Shown: positions 16,675 through 25,564 of the stretch, in pieces
Layout: each line of letters begins with the position of its first letter
How positions within the stretch are numbered: position 1 is the first letter of the stretch
Notes under the pieces: model-generated
Told to the model about the DNA's origin: nothing
The model's database searches: none
Seen by the model: the letters and a program-made list of their open reading frames with translations, nothing else
Program-made: the position numbers and the translations under genes
Assembly: GCF_024330105.1 (NCBI RefSeq)
Contig: NZ_JANDHW010000004.1
Location: forward strand, 186,001 to 250,000
Direction: 5' to 3'
Source of the DNA: Coprobacter tertius
GTDB taxonomy: Bacteria > Bacteroidota > Bacteroidia > Bacteroidales > Coprobacteraceae
DNA length: 64,000 nucleotides

Positions 16675-17849
16675 AACTATATATCATCCTTTTATCCATT
16701 TGTTTAAGTATAGGAGAGCTTTCGGCACAATCCCAAATCGACCATATACTGAGAAGCATATCTGAGAACAATCGGGAATTGAAAGCTAACGGTAAACTTA
16801 CCGAATCGAAAAAACTCGAAGCAAAAATCGGAAATACTTTACCTGATCCTACCGTATCGTATGATCATTTGTGGGGCTCTCCCTCTCAATTGGGAAAGAG
16901 TAAAGAACTTAACGTACAACAATCGTTCGATTTCCCTTCGTTATATGCCCACCGGAACCGGTTATCGAAACAAAAAGCCGTATTATACGACCGACAATAC
17001 GAAACGACACGCCAGCAAATTCTTTTAAATGCAAAAGAATTATGCATCGACATTATCGCCTTAAACAAACAACATGCATTACAGCTATTAAGGCAACAAA
17101 ATGCATATTCATTGGTAAAATTTTATCAAGAAAGAGTAAAGAGAGGTGATGCTAATATTTTAGAAACGAATAAAATAGAAATGGAGTTGCTAAATGTAAA
17201 AACGGAAATAAGACAAACACTTACCACCCGTACTGCCAAACTGAAAGAACTCCAAATGTTGAATGGCGATATTCCTGTTATCATTACCGATACTACTTTT
17301 ATACCGGTTGCCTTACCAACAAACAAAGAAGAGTGGAAACAGGAGGCCTTATCTGCCGACCCGTCGATGCAATCACTTTTACAGGAAAAAGACATCGCTC
17401 TGAGAGAATTAAAACTCAGCAAGTCCCAATGGATTCCGAAATTCGAACTCGGTTACCGACGTGAAAAATCTCTAGATGAGAATTTTAACGGAATTTCATT
17501 CGGAGTATCTATACCTCTTTATGAAAACCGGAACCGAATAAAACAAGCCAAAGCTTTAGCAGCTTATAGCGATCTACAAATATCGAGTGCTGCCGCATCT
17601 AATCAAAACGTTCTCGACCAACTCTACAGTCAGGCTGCCTCACTGAAAAAATCCATTGAGGAGTATCGTCAGGTTCTCAATTCTCAGCATACGATCGATC
17701 TTTTAAATAAAGCCCTTAAAGCCGGTCAGATATCGATGATCGAATATTTTACCGAAACCACCCTTTGGTATCAAAGCCTGAGTAATTACATACAATTAGA
17801 GAACGAATATCAAAAAACAATGGCACAACTTTATAAATATAGGCTCTAA
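16671..17849 (+). CDS. TolC-family outer-membrane channel (CzcC type)
   Basis: A 392-residue protein with a signal peptide (MKLYIILLSICLSIGELSAQ) and the long helical repeats of outer-membrane efflux proteins. The second repeat begins around residue 205 (ALSADPSMQSLLQEKDIALR) and contains GISFGVSIPLYENRNRIKQA, the usual beta-strand-to-helix turn of the family. As a trimer it forms the outer-membrane duct for the upstream pump and adaptor. The start ATG at 16671 overlaps the pump's stop. It is the last gene of the efflux operon. No regulator (CusRS or MerR) is adjacent. Confidence 0.88.
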   Translation: MKLYIILLSICLSIGELSAQSQIDHILRSISENNRELKANGKLTESKKLEAKIGNTLPDPTVSYDHLWGSPSQLGKSKELNVQQSFDFPSLYAHRNRLSKQKAVLYDRQYETTRQQILLNAKELCIDIIALNKQHALQLLRQQNAYSLVKFYQERVKRGDANILETNKIEMELLNVKTEIRQTLTTRTAKLKELQMLNGDIPVIITDTTFIPVALPTNKEEWKQEALSADPSMQSLLQEKDIALRELKLSKSQWIPKFELGYRREKSLDENFNGISFGVSIPLYENRNRIKQAKALAAYSDLQISSAAASNQNVLDQLYSQAASLKKSIEEYRQVLNSQHTIDLLNKALKAGQISMIEYFTETTLWYQSLSNYIQLENEYQKTMAQLYKYRL

Positions 17850-17906
17850 TATATTAAATCACAGCAAAAAAGGAACTTATATTTATAGATTATTTAAAAT
17901 TTTAAA

Positions 17907-18163
17907 TATCTTTGTAATTGACAAAAAGAAGTGAAAAAAGCCTGATTAAGAGAAAATAAACAAATAAAGGACATATTTTCTTTAACGGTTTCATCTAATC
18001 TCACCCATTAAGCTTCAAAAACACGAGATTAAGAAAGAGAATCTGCATACCGTAAATAAAATATCATAGATTATATCCTTTATTATAATTATTTCTTCGA
18101 ATCGGGTAACTTCATTATTACATTCAAAAGCCGGCTGATCTTTGTAGACCAGCCGGCTTTTTC
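17907..18163 (+). ncRNA. possible small RNA unit between the efflux operon and udp
   Basis: The 328-bp gene-free stretch carries an exact -7 box, TATCTTTG at 17907-17914, with only a weak -33 match (TTTA at 17882-17885), and a strong terminator 210 bases later (18126-18162). No ORF lies between; the first GTG frame closes after four codons. A 7-bp inverted pair TAATCTC (17996-18002) / GAGATTA (18025-18031) lies in the middle. The alternative is that the terminator serves only the flanking genes and the box is chance. Confidence 0.3.
18126..18163. terminator. GC-rich terminator between convergent units
   Basis: Perfect 12-bp stem 18126-18137 / 18150-18161 with a 12-base loop. The T-tract is better on the plus strand, but the hairpin also ends 16 bases beyond the stop of the minus-strand phosphorylase gene. 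Confidence 0.75.
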
Positions 18164-18177
18164 CAACAGACATCCCA

Positions 18178-19050
18178 TCAGATACGGTCGAGTACGACTT
18201 GTATCAAATCAGATATCGAATTTTTATAATTACTGTTAGCGTTATGTGCTACTCTATTAGCAATAATACTGCAAACTGTCATTGCCTTATGTCCCATAAG
18301 CTTTGCCAATCCAGCCAAAGCGGAACTTTCCATCTCATAATTCGTTATCACATGACCATCGGCATATTTAAACGATTCTATTTTTTTATTTAATTCCGGA
18401 TCGGCTAATGGCACCCGAAGCTCACGTCCCTGGGGACCATAAAAGCCATTAGCGGAAATCGTCACGCCCTTAACCATTTCACCCTGTCCGATACTTTCTA
18501 CCAAATCAGACGCTGCATCGATTACATACGGGGCTGCCCATAGTGGAGACCAGCCGACATGCCTACGAAAAGCCGCTTCAAAATCAAGATCACAAACTTC
18601 GTTACGTCCGGCATAAAAATTCAAAACGCCATCGAAACCTATCGATTTTTCAGAAATAACGAAAGTACCCACCGGTACATGAGGCTGTAATCCGCCAGAA
18701 GTTCCGATACGTACCAGTGTCAACTGTCGGAATTCCGCTTTTTCATCCCGGGTTTCGAAATCGATATTCGACAACGCATCCAACTCGTTTATTACGATGT
18801 CGATATTATCGGTACCTATCCCATGGGAAACAACCGTAAGCCGTTTTCCCTTATACATACCCGTTATTGTGTGAAACTCACGATTAGAGACATCGCACTC
18901 CCGCGTATCGAAAAAAGAAGCGACCATATCAACCCGGGAAGGATCTCCTACAAGAATCACTTTATCGGCCAGTTGCTCGGGTCGTAAATGTAAATGAAAA
19001 ATACTTCCATCATCATTTATAATAAGCTCGGATTCCGGAAAATGTTTCAT
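18178..19050 (-). CDS. udp: uridine phosphorylase-type nucleoside phosphorylase
   Basis: A 290-residue protein when started at the ATG at 19050 (MKHFPESELIINDDGS). An upstream in-frame ATG at 19104 is rejected because it lies in the -7 box of the gene's own promoter. The phosphate/nucleoside motifs are clear: KVILVGDPSRVDMVASFFD near the start, TVVSHGIGTDNIDIVINEL, the phosphate-binding LVRIGTSGGLQPHVPVGTFV, and the ribose-binding NYEMESSALAGLAKLMGHKA. It splits uridine (or related nucleosides) with phosphate to ribose-1-phosphate and base in pyrimidine salvage. It is a single gene divergent from hisS. Exact base specificity is inferred from family likeness. Confidence 0.85.
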   Translation of the reverse strand: MKHFPESELIINDDGSIFHLHLRPEQLADKVILVGDPSRVDMVASFFDTRECDVSNREFHTITGMYKGKRLTVVSHGIGTDNIDIVINELDALSNIDFETRDEKAEFRQLTLVRIGTSGGLQPHVPVGTFVISEKSIGFDGVLNFYAGRNEVCDLDFEAAFRRHVGWSPLWAAPYVIDAASDLVESIGQGEMVKGVTISANGFYGPQGRELRVPLADPELNKKIESFKYADGHVITNYEMESSALAGLAKLMGHKAMTVCSIIANRVAHNANSNYKNSISDLIQVVLDRI

Positions 19051-19101
19051 AGTTACCAGTTTTTTAAAATTACTATTTTTATCCATGGAAAAACGAATAT
19101 A

Positions 19102-19109
19102 CAAAAATA
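19102..19109 (-). promoter_or_regulatory. -7 box for the uridine phosphorylase gene
   Basis: The minus strand reads TATTTTTG, an exact TAnnTTTG match, about 50 bases before the chosen start at 19050. Confidence 0.5.
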
Positions 19110-19206
19110 AACGATACTTGTTATTACAGTTTACTAATTTTAAATATCGATATTTTTAAATTTAACTCTATATATTAATTCCATTCTTCACATCACAAAA
19201 AAATAG

Positions 19207-19214
19207 TATATTTG
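19207..19214 (+). promoter_or_regulatory. -7 box for hisS
   Basis: TATATTTG matches TAnnTTTG. It covers the in-frame ATG at 19212 and so excludes it; the next suitable start is 19287, leaving a leader of about 65 bases. Confidence 0.55.
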
Positions 19215-19286
19215 CATCCGTCAAAAACGATGAGTAACAAGGGGCATCGGATCAGAAAAAAACTACCCCAAATTCATAAAAATATT

Positions 19287-20648
19287 ATGGCAACAAAACC
19301 GGCAATACCAAAAGGAACGAGGGACTTTTCTCCCGAAGAAATGGCTAAACGCAACTATATATTCAATACGATCAGCAATGTATTCCGTCTTTTCGGATTT
19401 CAACAGATCGAAACTCCAGCCATGGAAAACCTTTCCACTCTAATGGGAAAATACGGAGAAGAAGGAGATAAACTCTTGTTTAAAATATTGAATTCGGGAG
19501 ATTTTCTTTCAGGCATTTCCCCTGAAGATATAACCTCTGGCAATACAAACAAACTGGCGGCCATGCTTTGCGAAAAAGGGCTGAGATATGATCTTACCGT
19601 ACCATTCGCCCGTTTTGTAGTAATGCATCGTAACGAAATAAGTTTCCCTTTCAAACGTTATCAGTTACAACCTGTATGGAGAGCCGACAGACCCCAAAAA
19701 GGACGTTATCGTGAATTTTATCAGTGCGATGCCGATGTCGTAGGTTCAGACTCATTGCTTAATGAGGTAGAACTACTGCAACTTATGGATGAAGTATATC
19801 ACCGTTTCGGGATACGGGTTTCTATTAAACTAAATAACCGTAAAATACTCAGTGGTATAGCGGAAATTATCGGTGAACACGATAAAATAGTAGATATTAC
19901 CGTAGCGATCGATAAACTCGATAAAATAGGACTCGAAAATGTCAATGAGGAACTGAGATCAAAGGGAATACCAGACAGTGCCATTGCAAAATTACAACCG
20001 ATTATCCTGTTACAAGGAAGTAATCGGGAAAAACTTGCTGTTTTACGTAACGAACTATCGTTATCGGAAACCGGATTGAAAGGAGTCGAAGAACTGGAAT
20101 ATATCCTTGATAAACTCGAAACTTCTCCCCTACGGTCGGAATTGGTCATCGATCTCACCCTTGCACGCGGACTCAACTATTATACGGGTGCCATCGTAGA
20201 AGTAAAAGCTATCGATGTACAAATAGGAAGTATTACCGGAGGGGGACGTTACGATAATCTTACGGGAGTATTCGGTATGCCCGGTGTCTCAGGAGTAGGT
20301 ATCTCTTTTGGAGCAGACCGTATATTCGATGTACTAAACCAACTCGATCTTTATCCCGAAGATTCTTTGCAAACGACACAAATCATGTTTGTAAATTTCG
20401 GAGAAAAAGAAGAAGCCGTATGTCTGAAACATATATCGGCCTTACGAGCCGCCGGTATCCGCGCCGAAATTTATCCCGAAAATGCAAAAATGAAAAAGCA
20501 AATGGGATATGCCGATGCAAAAAAAATCGGATATGTAGGTATTGTTGGCGAAACAGAAATAGAGGCGGGAAAAATCAACCTCAAAAATATGTCTACCGGT
20601 GAACAAAAATTACTCACTCTGAACGAAATTATTGACCTGATAAAATAA
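19287..20648 (+). CDS. hisS: histidyl-tRNA synthetase
   Basis: A 453-residue class II aminoacyl-tRNA synthetase starting [20 protein letters not shown], with the family's usual KGTRD near residue 10. Motif 2 is [20 protein letters not shown]; the histidine-specific [15 protein letters not shown] and the following GGGRYDNL are present; motif 3 lies in [15 protein letters not shown]. The last ~95 residues form the anticodon-binding domain. It charges tRNA-His in the cytoplasm. There is an insertion of about 80 residues (roughly 185-265) between motif 2 and the histidine motif, as in normal HisRS. A GNAT acetyltransferase gene follows after 10 bases on the same transcript. Confidence 0.95.
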   Translation: MATKPAIPKGTRDFSPEEMAKRNYIFNTISNVFRLFGFQQIETPAMENLSTLMGKYGEEGDKLLFKILNSGDFLSGISPEDITSGNTNKLAAMLCEKGLRYDLTVPFARFVVMHRNEISFPFKRYQLQPVWRADRPQKGRYREFYQCDADVVGSDSLLNEVELLQLMDEVYHRFGIRVSIKLNNRKILSGIAEIIGEHDKIVDITVAIDKLDKIGLENVNEELRSKGIPDSAIAKLQPIILLQGSNREKLAVLRNELSLSETGLKGVEELEYILDKLETSPLRSELVIDLTLARGLNYYTGAIVEVKAIDVQIGSITGGGRYDNLTGVFGMPGVSGVGISFGADRIFDVLNQLDLYPEDSLQTTQIMFVNFGEKEEAVCLKHISALRAAGIRAEIYPENAKMKKQMGYADAKKIGYVGIVGETEIEAGKINLKNMSTGEQKLLTLNEIIDLIK

Positions 20649-20658
20649 ACAAACCGAT

Positions 20659-21165
20659 ATGGAATTTGATTGCCGTAAAGCCGGATTAGAGGATGCCCCT
20701 CTCATACAGAATCTTGCAAGTCGGGTATTTGGTCCAACCTATAAAGATATTTTATCACCCAACCAACTCGATTACATGTTCGATATGATGTATTCGTTAC
20801 CGTCTTTACACGAACAAATGACAACGTTGGGGCATCAGTACTACATCGCTTACAAAGAAGACGAGCCATGTGGTTATATTTCGGTAGAAAGAGAAAAAGA
20901 AAATCTTTTTCATTTGCAAAAAATATATATTCTTCCTTCTTTTCAGGGAACAGGATTAGGACGTTTTTTAATGGAAAAGGCTTTCGAACATGTCAGATCA
21001 GCTAGTCATGGTATTCCTTGTACTCTCGAACTAAATGTAAATCGATACAACAAAGCATTGGATTTTTATCTTCATATGGGTTTTAAAATAGCCCGAAGTG
21101 GAGACTTTCCTATCGGAAACGGATATTTCATGAACGATTACATTATGTCTTTAGATATAAATTAA
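20659..21165 (+). CDS. GNAT family N-acetyltransferase
   Basis: A 168-residue protein of the GNAT fold. The acetyl-CoA-binding segment is seen in LQKIYILPSFQGTGLGRFLM (about 90-110), containing the Q/R-x-x-G-x-G/A pattern, followed by LELNVNRYNKALDFYLHMGF, the usual strand and helix before the C-terminal beta strand. The substrate is unknown. It lies 10 bases after hisS and probably shares its transcript. Similar small GNATs acetylate protein N-termini, polyamines or small molecules. Confidence 0.85.
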   Translation: MEFDCRKAGLEDAPLIQNLASRVFGPTYKDILSPNQLDYMFDMMYSLPSLHEQMTTLGHQYYIAYKEDEPCGYISVEREKENLFHLQKIYILPSFQGTGLGRFLMEKAFEHVRSASHGIPCTLELNVNRYNKALDFYLHMGFKIARSGDFPIGNGYFMNDYIMSLDIN

Positions 21166-21237
21166 TTTCTTAAATACCGGTTTTCAAGTACTACAAATAA
21201 AATTACTCAATTATCATAACTTTTATTACTAAATCGT

Positions 21238-22590
21238 ATGAAAAAATTACTTTTTCAGGGAGCTGCCTTAAGTATGGCAGTAACAGCATCTGCCCTTTCT
21301 CCACGCCCTAACATCGTGTATATCTTTACCGACCAACATACGGCAAACGCTCTGAGTTGCGCCGGTAATGACGATGTAAAAACACCCAATATCGACCGTT
21401 TGACACATAACGGAATCCGGTTTATCAATGCTTATTGCTCCTGTCCGTTAAGTACCCCCTCGAGGGCTTCCATGTTTACAGGAGTAACTCCCGGCAAACT
21501 CGACCAACTAAAAAACGGATCATCTATTCCTTCTGAATACCGAGGAAAAACACTTGGAAATCTCATTTCTGAAGCTGGTTATGATTGCGTTTATGCAGGA
21601 AAATGGCATATACCCGAGCCGAGTATCCCCGATTCGATATACGGGTTCAGAAAAATACACGATCACAACGATTACGGTCTTGCCGAATCATGCAATAAAT
21701 ATCTGAAACAAAAACATACCAAACCTTTTTTTCTCGTAGCGGCTTTCGATAACCCACACAACATTTGCGAATATGCCCGCCAGCAAGGCCTACCTTTTGC
21801 CCATATTGAGGAACCGGCTTTAGCAGATTGTCCCAACCTGCCGGTAAATTTTGCGATTGCACCATACGACGCAGATGTCATTCGCCGTGAACAAGATAAA
21901 AGCTACAAAAGTTATCCAGTAGCACGCTACACTCCAGATGATTGGAGGCGATATCGTAATGCTTACTATCGACTGGTAGAAAATGTTGACACCGAAATAG
22001 GGAAAATACTCAACTGCCTCGATGCCCAGGGGCTTACTCAAAATACATTAATTATTTTTACCTCAGATCATGGCGACGGAGTAGGTGCCCATCACTGGAA
22101 TCAAAAATCTGTTTTATATGAAGAAGTCGTAAATATACCGTTTATCGTTAAATTACCTGAAAATCGTAATGCAGGAAAAATTATGCATCAAATCATAAAT
22201 AACGGTACCGATCTGCTACCTACCCTCTGTGAATTCGCCGGTGCTACAACACCAGATTACTGCTTGGGAAAAAGTTTAAAAAGCATTCTCGAGAACAATT
22301 CCAACAAAGAAGTACATGAATTTATCGTTACAGAAACCTTGTTTAACCAATCCGACACTAAAGGATGGATGGTGCGTACCCCCGATTATAAATATGTTGT
22401 TTATGATAAAGGAAACCATCGGGAACAACTGTTCGATATGCGAAAAGATCGTGGAGAAATGCAAAATTTAGCGATAGAATCACGTTACCGGGAAATCCTC
22501 AATCAACATCGAGCATTACTTAACCGCTGGCATGATGAAACAGGAGTTCCCAAAATCCCTAAAATAACACCAGTTCCCGAACCAAATTAA
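21238..22590 (+). CDS. exported Ser-type sulfatase
   Basis: A 450-residue sulfatase of the alkaline-phosphatase fold. An N-terminal signal peptide runs to about residue 20. Metal ligands begin with FTDQH (Asp-32). The modification signature LSTPSRASMFTG has Ser-72 where most sulfatases have Cys, so the formylglycine must be made by an anaerobic radical-SAM maturase (anSME), not encoded here. SDHGDGVGAHH near residue 280 supplies the remaining metal ligands. It probably acts in the periplasm on sulfated glycans or small sulfate esters. There is no SusC/D pair or glycosidase next to it, so the substrate cannot be guessed from a polysaccharide locus. Confidence 0.88.
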   Translation: MKKLLFQGAALSMAVTASALSPRPNIVYIFTDQHTANALSCAGNDDVKTPNIDRLTHNGIRFINAYCSCPLSTPSRASMFTGVTPGKLDQLKNGSSIPSEYRGKTLGNLISEAGYDCVYAGKWHIPEPSIPDSIYGFRKIHDHNDYGLAESCNKYLKQKHTKPFFLVAAFDNPHNICEYARQQGLPFAHIEEPALADCPNLPVNFAIAPYDADVIRREQDKSYKSYPVARYTPDDWRRYRNAYYRLVENVDTEIGKILNCLDAQGLTQNTLIIFTSDHGDGVGAHHWNQKSVLYEEVVNIPFIVKLPENRNAGKIMHQIINNGTDLLPTLCEFAGATTPDYCLGKSLKSILENNSNKEVHEFIVTETLFNQSDTKGWMVRTPDYKYVVYDKGNHREQLFDMRKDRGEMQNLAIESRYREILNQHRALLNRWHDETGVPKIPKITPVPEPN

Positions 22591-22644
22591 AAAGTTCACA
22601 AAACATACCCCTTTTATGGTATATAAAATACCACATCGGTGCGA

Positions 22645-22675
22645 TTGTAATTAGCAAACCAGCAGATTATCTTTG
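22645..22675 (+). promoter_or_regulatory. promoter of cysK
   Basis: TTG at 22645-22647, a 20-base spacer, then TATCTTTG at 22668-22675. Both elements and their spacing match the Bacteroidota housekeeping promoter. The leader to the ATG at 22714 is about 35 bases. Confidence 0.65.
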
Positions 22676-22713
22676 TTGTTATTAATTATAAACTCATTTA
22701 AAACAATCAAATC

Positions 22714-23661
22714 ATGGCTAAAATTGCTTCTAAACTGACCGATCTCGTGGGGAATACCCCATTACTCGAATTCTCGAACTTCAACCGGAAACACCAACTG
22801 CCTGCACAGGTAATCGGAAAATTAGAGTACTTCAACCCAGCGGGTAGCGTAAAAGACAGGGTAGCTCTGGCTATGATCGAAGATGCCGAAGCTAAAGGAA
22901 ATCTTCATCCGGGTAGCACGATTATCGAACCGACGAGTGGCAATACCGGTGTAGGGCTAGCTTTCGTTTCTGCTTCGAAAGGGTATAAACTTATACTCAC
23001 GATGCCCGACACCATGAGCATCGAACGCAGAAATTTACTTAAAGCACTCGGTGCGGAAATCGTTCTTACTCCAGGATCGGAAGGAATGAAAGGTGCGATT
23101 GCCAAAGCAGAAGAATTGAAACAGAAAACTCCGGGAGCTATTATCCTGCAACAATTCGAAAATCCGGCTAATCCGGCTATGCATAAACGTACTACCGCTG
23201 AAGAAATATGGCGGGATACCGACGGGAAAATTGATATTTTCGTTGCTGGAGTTGGAACAGGAGGTACGGTAACGGGAGTTGGGAAACGATTAAAAGAACT
23301 GAAACCTACGGTACAGATCATAGCAGTAGAACCCACAGATTCACCCGTATTATCCGGAGGCAAACCCGGTCCTCACAAAATACAGGGAATCGGAGCGGGT
23401 TTCATTCCCAAAATCTACGATAACAGTGTAGTTGATGAAGTAATCGGCGTAACAAATGACGACGCCATACGTACCAGCCGTGAATTGGCACAACAAGAAG
23501 GATTATTGGTTGGTATATCCTCAGGAGCCGCCGTATATGCCGCGATAGAACTGGCAAAACGCCCAGAAAATAAGGGAAAAAATATCATTGCGCTTCTCCC
23601 CGATACCGGAGAACGTTATTTATCTACTGTTTTATACGCTTTTGATGAATATCCGCTCTGA
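22714..23661 (+). CDS. cysK: cysteine synthase A (O-acetylserine sulfhydrylase)
   Basis: A 315-residue fold-type II PLP enzyme. The PLP lysine is Lys-47 in [11 protein letters not shown]; the substrate loop is [13 protein letters not shown]; the phosphate-binding glycine loop is [13 protein letters not shown]; and the C-terminal [13 protein letters not shown] is typical of CysK. It makes cysteine from O-acetylserine and sulfide in the cytoplasm. It has its own promoter and ends inside an exceptionally long palindromic terminator, with the TGA stop at 23659-23661 lying in the left arm. The neighbouring sulfatase is a separate unit. Confidence 0.94.
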   Translation: MAKIASKLTDLVGNTPLLEFSNFNRKHQLPAQVIGKLEYFNPAGSVKDRVALAMIEDAEAKGNLHPGSTIIEPTSGNTGVGLAFVSASKGYKLILTMPDTMSIERRNLLKALGAEIVLTPGSEGMKGAIAKAEELKQKTPGAIILQQFENPANPAMHKRTTAEEIWRDTDGKIDIFVAGVGTGGTVTGVGKRLKELKPTVQIIAVEPTDSPVLSGGKPGPHKIQGIGAGFIPKIYDNSVVDEVIGVTNDDAIRTSRELAQQEGLLVGISSGAAVYAAIELAKRPENKGKNIIALLPDTGERYLSTVLYAFDEYPL

Positions 23662-23729
23662 AAATATTATAATAAAAAAATCCCGGTCGGAGTTTCCGAC
23701 CGGGATTTTTTTATTATAATATTTTCAGA
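23657..23729. terminator. bidirectional terminator with a 34-bp perfect stem
   Basis: Arms 23657-23690 and 23696-23729 are perfectly complementary over 34 bases with only a 5-base loop. The GC-rich core next to the loop is flanked by an A7/T7 run and AT-rich outer sequence, so each strand reads core hairpin then T-tract. It overlaps the cysK stop codon and abuts the stop of the convergent outer-membrane protein gene (23730). Confidence 0.85.
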
Positions 23730-24455
23730 TTAGAATCTCCATCCTAAGCGAATCGTAGGAATAGCTTTAAAAGCTACATCCAAAGTATTGCGTTTGATAT
23801 TGGGTTTTTCTTCGTTAACCGTAGTACCTTGTTTTACTTTGATAGAAGGTTTCTTTGAAGAGAATGTATTCATATCGAGACCAAATTCAGCACCGCAATA
23901 AAGACCTTTATACATGTAAAAATCGATACCGGCAAAAGCGCCTAAATTATATTCGAAACCGGCATTCATTAAAGACGAAGGATCTATATTAGATGGATCA
24001 TCGACATCATCTTCACTCAGCGCACCACCTTTTATTTCTACTTCACTTTTTGTACCGTTACTTTCGTATTTACCGGTTGTTTTTGCATTTTTGATATTAA
24101 AACCGGTTTGCAATCCGACATAAGCCGATAAACGAGGTGCGATATCGATATGATATTCATAACCAAGATTCAGTTTAAAATTACCCTGACGAGTTTTATA
24201 TTCAGAAGAAGAATTATCGTCTTTTTGAGTAAATTTGTTGTTATAAACTCCAAAACCGATAGTCGCACGTAACGCATTATTTTCATTAAAGAAATACCGC
24301 AGTTTAAGTCCGTCTACCGAGAAGTTTTGTCCATTTTGATTAAAAGGATTAAACTGGATTTCAGTTGTTACTGAACCCGCTTCGGGTTTGTACTGTGCAA
24401 ATGTAGTTGCAGTCGCCAATAAGCATAAGATCAATACGATAGAAAATTTTTTCAT
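23730..24455 (-). CDS. outer-membrane beta-barrel protein (OmpA-barrel/porin-like)
   Basis: A 241-residue protein starting at 24455 (MKKFSIVLILCLLATATTFA, a clean signal peptide with cleavage near AQ). An in-frame ATG at 24479 would add eight charged residues ahead of it and is less likely. The mature part alternates polar and hydrophobic residues as in small beta-barrels, with aromatic girdle strands such as GNFKLNLGYEYHIDI, SAYVGLQTGFNI and LYCGAEFGLDMN, and ends in TIRLGWRF with the terminal Phe used for BAM recognition. It is an outer-membrane protein of unknown function, about eight strands by eye. It is monocistronic and shares the palindromic terminator with cysK. Confidence 0.8.
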   Translation of the reverse strand: MKKFSIVLILCLLATATTFAQYKPEAGSVTTEIQFNPFNQNGQNFSVDGLKLRYFFNENNALRATIGFGVYNNKFTQKDDNSSSEYKTRQGNFKLNLGYEYHIDIAPRLSAYVGLQTGFNIKNAKTTGKYESNGTKSEVEIKGGALSEDDVDDPSNIDPSSLMNAGFEYNLGAFAGIDFYMYKGLYCGAEFGLDMNTFSSKKPSIKVKQGTTVNEEKPNIKRNTLDVAFKAIPTIRLGWRF

Positions 24456-24479
24456 AATTCTTGTTTTTTTAAGTTTCAC

Positions 24480-24883
24480 AGATTTTAATAGTATCGATAT
24501 TTTATTATGGAGTTACTATAATTACTCCTTTTTTGCATTTCTACTAACTTCTAAGGATATTTTATACAGTGCAAATATTATATGATTTCAGTATTCTAAC
24601 AAGAAAATTACATTTTTTAACCAATTAAAATCAAATATGCAGCGTTTCGACATTTTGCTTATTCTATTCAATCTTCTAAATATAAATTTATTACGAATAA
24701 AAAGTTTCAATATTAATAAATTCCTAAAAGAAAAAACAACGTTAAATATCGCTAAATAAAAATAGAATAAACATATAATACTGATTATTAAATTATTAAT
24801 TTACACATCGATTGCAATTTATTAAATATGGGACAAAAAATATTAACAAAAGAGAAGATCCTAAAATCAAATTATAAACTACA
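24480..24883. other. AT-rich gene-free region, 404 bp
   Basis: Upstream of the barrel gene and downstream of the porW-porX unit, both on the minus strand. A near-consensus minus-strand -7 element (AATATTTG, at about 24567-24574) may drive the barrel gene. A 19-codon frame at 24828-24887 on the plus strand overlaps the end of the next gene and is not called. Nothing else is clear. Confidence 0.4.
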
Positions 24884-25102
24884 TTAATTCGTGTATCCAG
24901 ATTCTAACCACAAACATACAGCCATTGCCCAAATAACAAATGCCATCACGGCATAAAAAACGCGAGCACCACGTCTCCCGAACCATGCGACCAACATACG
25001 TCCATTCTGTGTATCAAAAAACCATTTCCAGTTGGCAATCGCAGCTCCCAAAGATAGAGCACCTAAAAAAACGAACAGAATTATCAACAGTAACGTAACC
25101 AT
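24884..25102 (-). CDS. small two-helix membrane protein (Imm17-like)
   Basis: A 72-residue protein made almost wholly of two membrane helices: about 2-24 (VTLLLIILFVFLGALSLGAA) and 47-66 (VFYAVMAFVIWAMAVCLWLE), separated by a loop with NWKWFFDT and a basic FGRRGAR. Small proteins of this type next to tsaE in Bacteroidota are sometimes annotated as immunity protein 17; I make that link from memory and only weakly. There is no toxin gene next to it, so an immunity role is not supported here. It lies 4 bases after tsaE, at the end of the porW-porX-tsaE transcript. Confidence 0.65.
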   Translation of the reverse strand: MVTLLLIILFVFLGALSLGAAIANWKWFFDTQNGRMLVAWFGRRGARVFYAVMAFVIWAMAVCLWLESGYTN

Positions 25103-25106
25103 CTTT

Positions 25107-25523
25107 TTAATTTATTGTAAGCATACGCGATCCGTCTGACTGTACCGAAATGTTTACTACGACACAATCTCCCGGTAAAAGTTCTGTCACTTTCTCAGGC
25201 CATTCGATTAAACAAAGCGCTCCGCTGTAGAAATAGTCTTCATACCCAAAATCATAAACTTCTTCCAGTTTATTAATACGATAAAAGTCAAAATGGTATA
25301 TTAATTCTCCCGATCTTGAACGATATTCGTTTACAATTGCAAAAGTCGGGCTGTTTATAACGTCCCCAACCCCCAATTCTTCACAAACGGCTTTTATAAA
25401 TGTCGTTTTCCCGGCACCCATTTCCCCCTTAAATGCGAAAACAGTAGCATCCCCCATTTTATCGATAAAGGTTCGAGCCGCTTCATGAATACTTTCTAAA
25501 TTATCTATTTTTATCGATTCCAT
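25107..25523 (-). CDS. tsaE: tRNA t6A threonylcarbamoyl transferase ATPase subunit TsaE
   Basis: A 138-residue P-loop protein. Walker A is GEMGAGKTT at 33-41 (Lys-39). The family's [13 protein letters not shown] and the acidic segment HFDFYRI are present, and LIEWPEKV near residue 108 is typical of TsaE/YjeE. It is the ATPase that resets the TsaB-TsaD complex making N6-threonylcarbamoyladenosine at A37 of ANN-decoding tRNAs. It is 41 bases downstream of porX on the same strand, which makes tRNA modification and T9SS signalling genes transcriptional neighbours; this is probably an accident of operon packing. Confidence 0.93.
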   Translation of the reverse strand: MESIKIDNLESIHEAARTFIDKMGDATVFAFKGEMGAGKTTFIKAVCEELGVGDVINSPTFAIVNEYRSRSGELIYHFDFYRINKLEEVYDFGYEDYFYSGALCLIEWPEKVTELLPGDCVVVNISVQSDGSRMLTIN

Positions 25524-25564
25524 CTGTCGTTACATTCGTTAATCGCTAAATTTTCCCAAAGATA

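Noticed and set aside
21238-23661. Functional sulfur pathway linking sulfatase and cysK
   Set aside because: cysK has its own full promoter, and no sulfate-reduction genes are present; the adjacency looks incidental.
23657-23729. Insertion-sequence end or mobile palindrome
   Set aside because: The GC core plus T-runs on both strands and the placement between two stop codons explain it as a bidirectional terminator.
24828-24887. 19-codon plus-strand frame
   Set aside because: It overlaps the 3' end of the small membrane protein gene, has no promoter and ends without a terminator.
24884-25102. Immunity-protein (toxin-antitoxin or T6SS) interpretation of the small membrane protein
   Set aside because: No toxin, effector or secretion-linked gene is adjacent; the position after tsaE is more consistent with a housekeeping unit.
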